NCBI GenBank assembly: GCA_903872255.1
Contig: CAIQJW010000075.1
Location: forward strand, 1 to 15,165
Reading direction: 5' to 3'
DNA length: 15,165 bases
From: an uncultured delta proteobacterium
GTDB taxonomy: Bacteria; Desulfobacterota; Syntrophorhabdia; Syntrophorhabdales; Syntrophorhabdaceae
The notes beneath the pieces were generated by a model. The model worked only from the letters and a program-made list of their open reading frames with translations, was not told the DNA's origin and searched no databases. Numbering within the stretch: the first letter of the stretch is position 1; each line of letters opens with the position of its first letter. A program made the position numbers and the translations under genes. Shown here piece by piece: positions 13,461 through 15,165 of this stretch.

Positions 13461-14723
13461 TTAAGGTTTGGAGCATGTGACCGATGAACCGCTCTTTACT
13501 TCTTTCGGGAATACACATGCATCCAGCATTGGGTCTATAATGCAGTTTGTTCCAATGCTGATCCTGTCGGGGATGATCGTTCGTTTGCCTATGACGGTCA
13601 GCCCGGAATAGAGATGTTTCGGTTGCTCGGCGTTCGCGATACCGGCGTCGCCGATACCGATCGTCGTACGTGTCCCGATCAATACTCCCTTATCAACTAT
13701 CGCGCGCTCGATGTGCGCTCGTTCTTCAATAATACAGTCGTGCAGGATTATTGAATTGCGTACCGATGCGCCTGCCTTGACAATAACTCCGGGGGACAGC
13801 ACAGAATTTTCGACGTGCCCCTCGATCGTGCAGCCTGGCGATATAATTGACCGCTTTATCCGGGCACGGCCGGCGACAGACACGGGAGGCCTGTCATAGA
13901 GCGATCCACCCGTATTGATATTGGTCATTATCCGCCACGATCCGGGATTTATCCCCGATGAGGGGTTGAGAATGTCCATATTTGCATCCCAGTATGCCTG
14001 GATGGTACCGACATCGCGCCAGTATCCATCGAAAGGATAGGCGTAAACGACCTTTTCTTCCAGTGCCCTGGGGATTATATGATGCCCGAAATCATCCTCC
14101 TTCGATTCGGTCAGGAGAGAAATGAGATATTGCCTGTCAAAGACATAGATCCCCATCGAAGCGAGGTTTGATTTTGCCTTGGGGGATTTTTCCTCCCATT
14201 CGACGATCCTGTTGTTTTCATCGATTACGGCGGTTCCGAGTTGATGTGTTTCTTCCCATGCGACGGGGATGGTAGCGATAGTAACCCGCGCCCCTTTTTC
14301 GCGGTGGAAGGATACCATGTCCCGGTAATCCATGTGATATACATGGTCTCCGGAAAGGATCATGATCTCGTCGCTGCTGACTGAATTAACGAACGAGATA
14401 TTCTGCCTTACTGCGTCGGCCGTTCCCTTGTACCAATCCCAGTCCTCTTCCCCGGTCTTTGGGGGGAATATCTTGACACTTCGGGACCTGCCCGACATGT
14501 CCCATGATGAGCCGTCCCCTATATGGTCCATCAAAGAGAGCGGTTTGTACTGGGTGAGCACTGCAACGCTCGTCATGCTTGAATTGCCGATATTGCTCAA
14601 GGTGAAATCGATGATACGGTACATGCCCCCGAAGGGCACCGCCGGCTTCGCCCTGTGACGAACGAGAATGTTGAGCCGGCTCCCGACACCGCCGGCGAGA
14701 AGTATTGCCGCCAGGCCTTTCAT
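13461..14723 (-). CDS. glgC: Glucose-1-phosphate adenylyltransferase (ADP-glucose pyrophosphorylase)
   Basis: The enzyme makes ADP-glucose from ATP and glucose-1-phosphate for glycogen synthesis. It has 420 residues, the normal GlgC length. The nucleotidyltransferase domain shows ILLAGGVGSRL (8-17), RAKPAVPFGG (24-33), LTQYKPLSLMDHI, DWYKGTADAVRQN and the catalytic-site SGDHVYHMDY (D126), and YPFDGYWRDVGTIQAY. A left-handed beta-helix of hexapeptide repeats fills the C-terminal third. The ATG at 14723 is fixed by an ATGA overlap with the upstream GlgC-like gene and an AGGTGG ribosome site; a long open frame further upstream is shadow. The GalT-like gene starts 27 nt after its stop. Another nucleotide-sugar specificity is possible but the motif set is GlgC-like. 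Confidence 0.9.
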   Translation of the reverse strand: MKGLAAILLAGGVGSRLNILVRHRAKPAVPFGGMYRIIDFTLSNIGNSSMTSVAVLTQYKPLSLMDHIGDGSSWDMSGRSRSVKIFPPKTGEEDWDWYKGTADAVRQNISFVNSVSSDEIMILSGDHVYHMDYRDMVSFHREKGARVTIATIPVAWEETHQLGTAVIDENNRIVEWEEKSPKAKSNLASMGIYVFDRQYLISLLTESKEDDFGHHIIPRALEEKVVYAYPFDGYWRDVGTIQAYWDANMDILNPSSGINPGSWRIMTNINTGGSLYDRPPVSVAGRARIKRSIISPGCTIEGHVENSVLSPGVIVKAGASVRNSIILHDCIIEERAHIERAIVDKGVLIGTRTTIGIGDAGIANAEQPKHLYSGLTVIGKRTIIPDRISIGTNCIIDPMLDACVFPKEVKSGSSVTCSKP

Positions 14724-15165
14724 TGCACCACCTCTCCGGCCGCATACCTGGATTTTGTGAAGACCCCCGCCTTGAGCTTGGGATGCACTCTGACCCCGCC
14801 CGCAATACGGATATTTTCCGGGACGACGGTATCCATCCCGATAACTGTCAATGTATGTCCCGGGTCGCCTATGTCGGCGTTTGCGGAAATGGTGCACGCG
14901 CTGTCGGCGATGGTGCGCGTGACCCGCGCATTGGCCCGGACCCTGGAATCGAAAAAGAGTATGGAATCTTTGACAACGGCCCCCTTTTCCACGGAAACAC
15001 CGGGAAAGAGGATAGAATGCTTGACCGTCCCTTCTATGGAACAGCCGCTGTAAAAGAACGAGTCTTCAATTTTGGCAGACTGGCCGATAAGGGCCGGTTT
15101 GCGGTCGCGGATGCTGTCGTTGGCCATATTGGTCCTTATCTCCCATGAGCGGATATCTACCCCCG
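14720..15165 (-). CDS. GlgC/GlgD-like protein, C-terminal part (partial)
   Basis: Only the last 148 or so residues are present; the reading frame is open to the right edge. The visible start GVDIRSWEIRTN aligns with GINPGSWRIMTN of the downstream GlgC, and the rest is hexapeptide beta-helix (KIEDSFFYSGCSIEGTVKHS, PGVSVEKGAVVKDSILF, IGDPGHTLTVIGMDTVVPENI). It is therefore a second ADP-glucose pyrophosphorylase-like subunit in tandem. Pairs like this (GlgC with a regulatory GlgD) form hetero-oligomers in some bacteria; which copy is catalytic cannot be judged without the missing N-terminal half. It ends with an ATGA overlap onto glgC, so the two are probably made in fixed ratio. Confidence 0.85.
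   Translation of the reverse strand, partial: GVDIRSWEIRTNMANDSIRDRKPALIGQSAKIEDSFFYSGCSIEGTVKHSILFPGVSVEKGAVVKDSILFFDSRVRANARVTRTIADSACTISANADIGDPGHTLTVIGMDTVVPENIRIAGGVRVHPKLKAGVFTKSRYAAGEVVQ

Noticed and set aside
14724..14897. N-terminal extension of glgC
   Set aside because: It is basic, low-complexity shadow sequence inside the upstream GlgC-like gene; the ATGA overlap and ribosome site at 14723 give the normal GlgC start.

Overview
The window looks like a chromosomal piece of a Gram-negative, probably anaerobic bacterium with moderate GC. Outer-membrane and periplasmic proteins, sigma-54 control, the start of a STAS-type (MlaE/MlaB-like) gene, short-form ThiC and GlgC paralogs fit Desulfobacterota (old Deltaproteobacteria) or a neighbouring phylum. 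That placement is inference; there is no rRNA in the window.

Left block (1-4496, minus strand): a ZraPSR-like envelope-stress operon. Its order of transcription is a ZraP-like periplasmic metal-binding chaperone, a glycine-zipper lipoprotein, a second Spy/CpxP-like periplasmic protein, a membrane histidine kinase and an NtrC-family sigma-54 activator. A near-consensus sigma-54 promoter lies just upstream of the first gene and a dyad-rich patch about 135 bp further up, so the operon probably activates itself. A truncated STAS-type gene follows at the window edge.

Middle block (4765-8140, plus strand): thiD, thiC and xseA. thiD-thiC supply the pyrimidine branch of thiamine synthesis; xseA overlaps thiC by ATGA. 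I found no TPP riboswitch before either thi gene.

Right block (8265-15165, minus strand): a long co-directional run. In order of transcription it holds two tandem GlgC-like nucleotidyltransferases (the first cut by the window edge), a GalT-like nucleotidyltransferase, two tandem nitroreductases, a cyclophilin-like protein, an enolase-superfamily dipeptide epimerase and a YihY/BrkB membrane protein fused to a cyclic-nucleotide-binding domain. The first three suggest ADP-glucose or other hexose-1-phosphate nucleotide metabolism.

The most unusual non-coding signal is a family of small repeat elements built from a degenerate heptamer (GTRAAWC) with AAAGACC-like ends. Two are paired, inverted elements of about 130-150 bp (8115-8267 and 11072-11201), and one is a solo end (10622-10649). 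The same end abuts or overlaps the stop codon of three different genes, and the other end of the first element encodes the last codons and stop of xseA.
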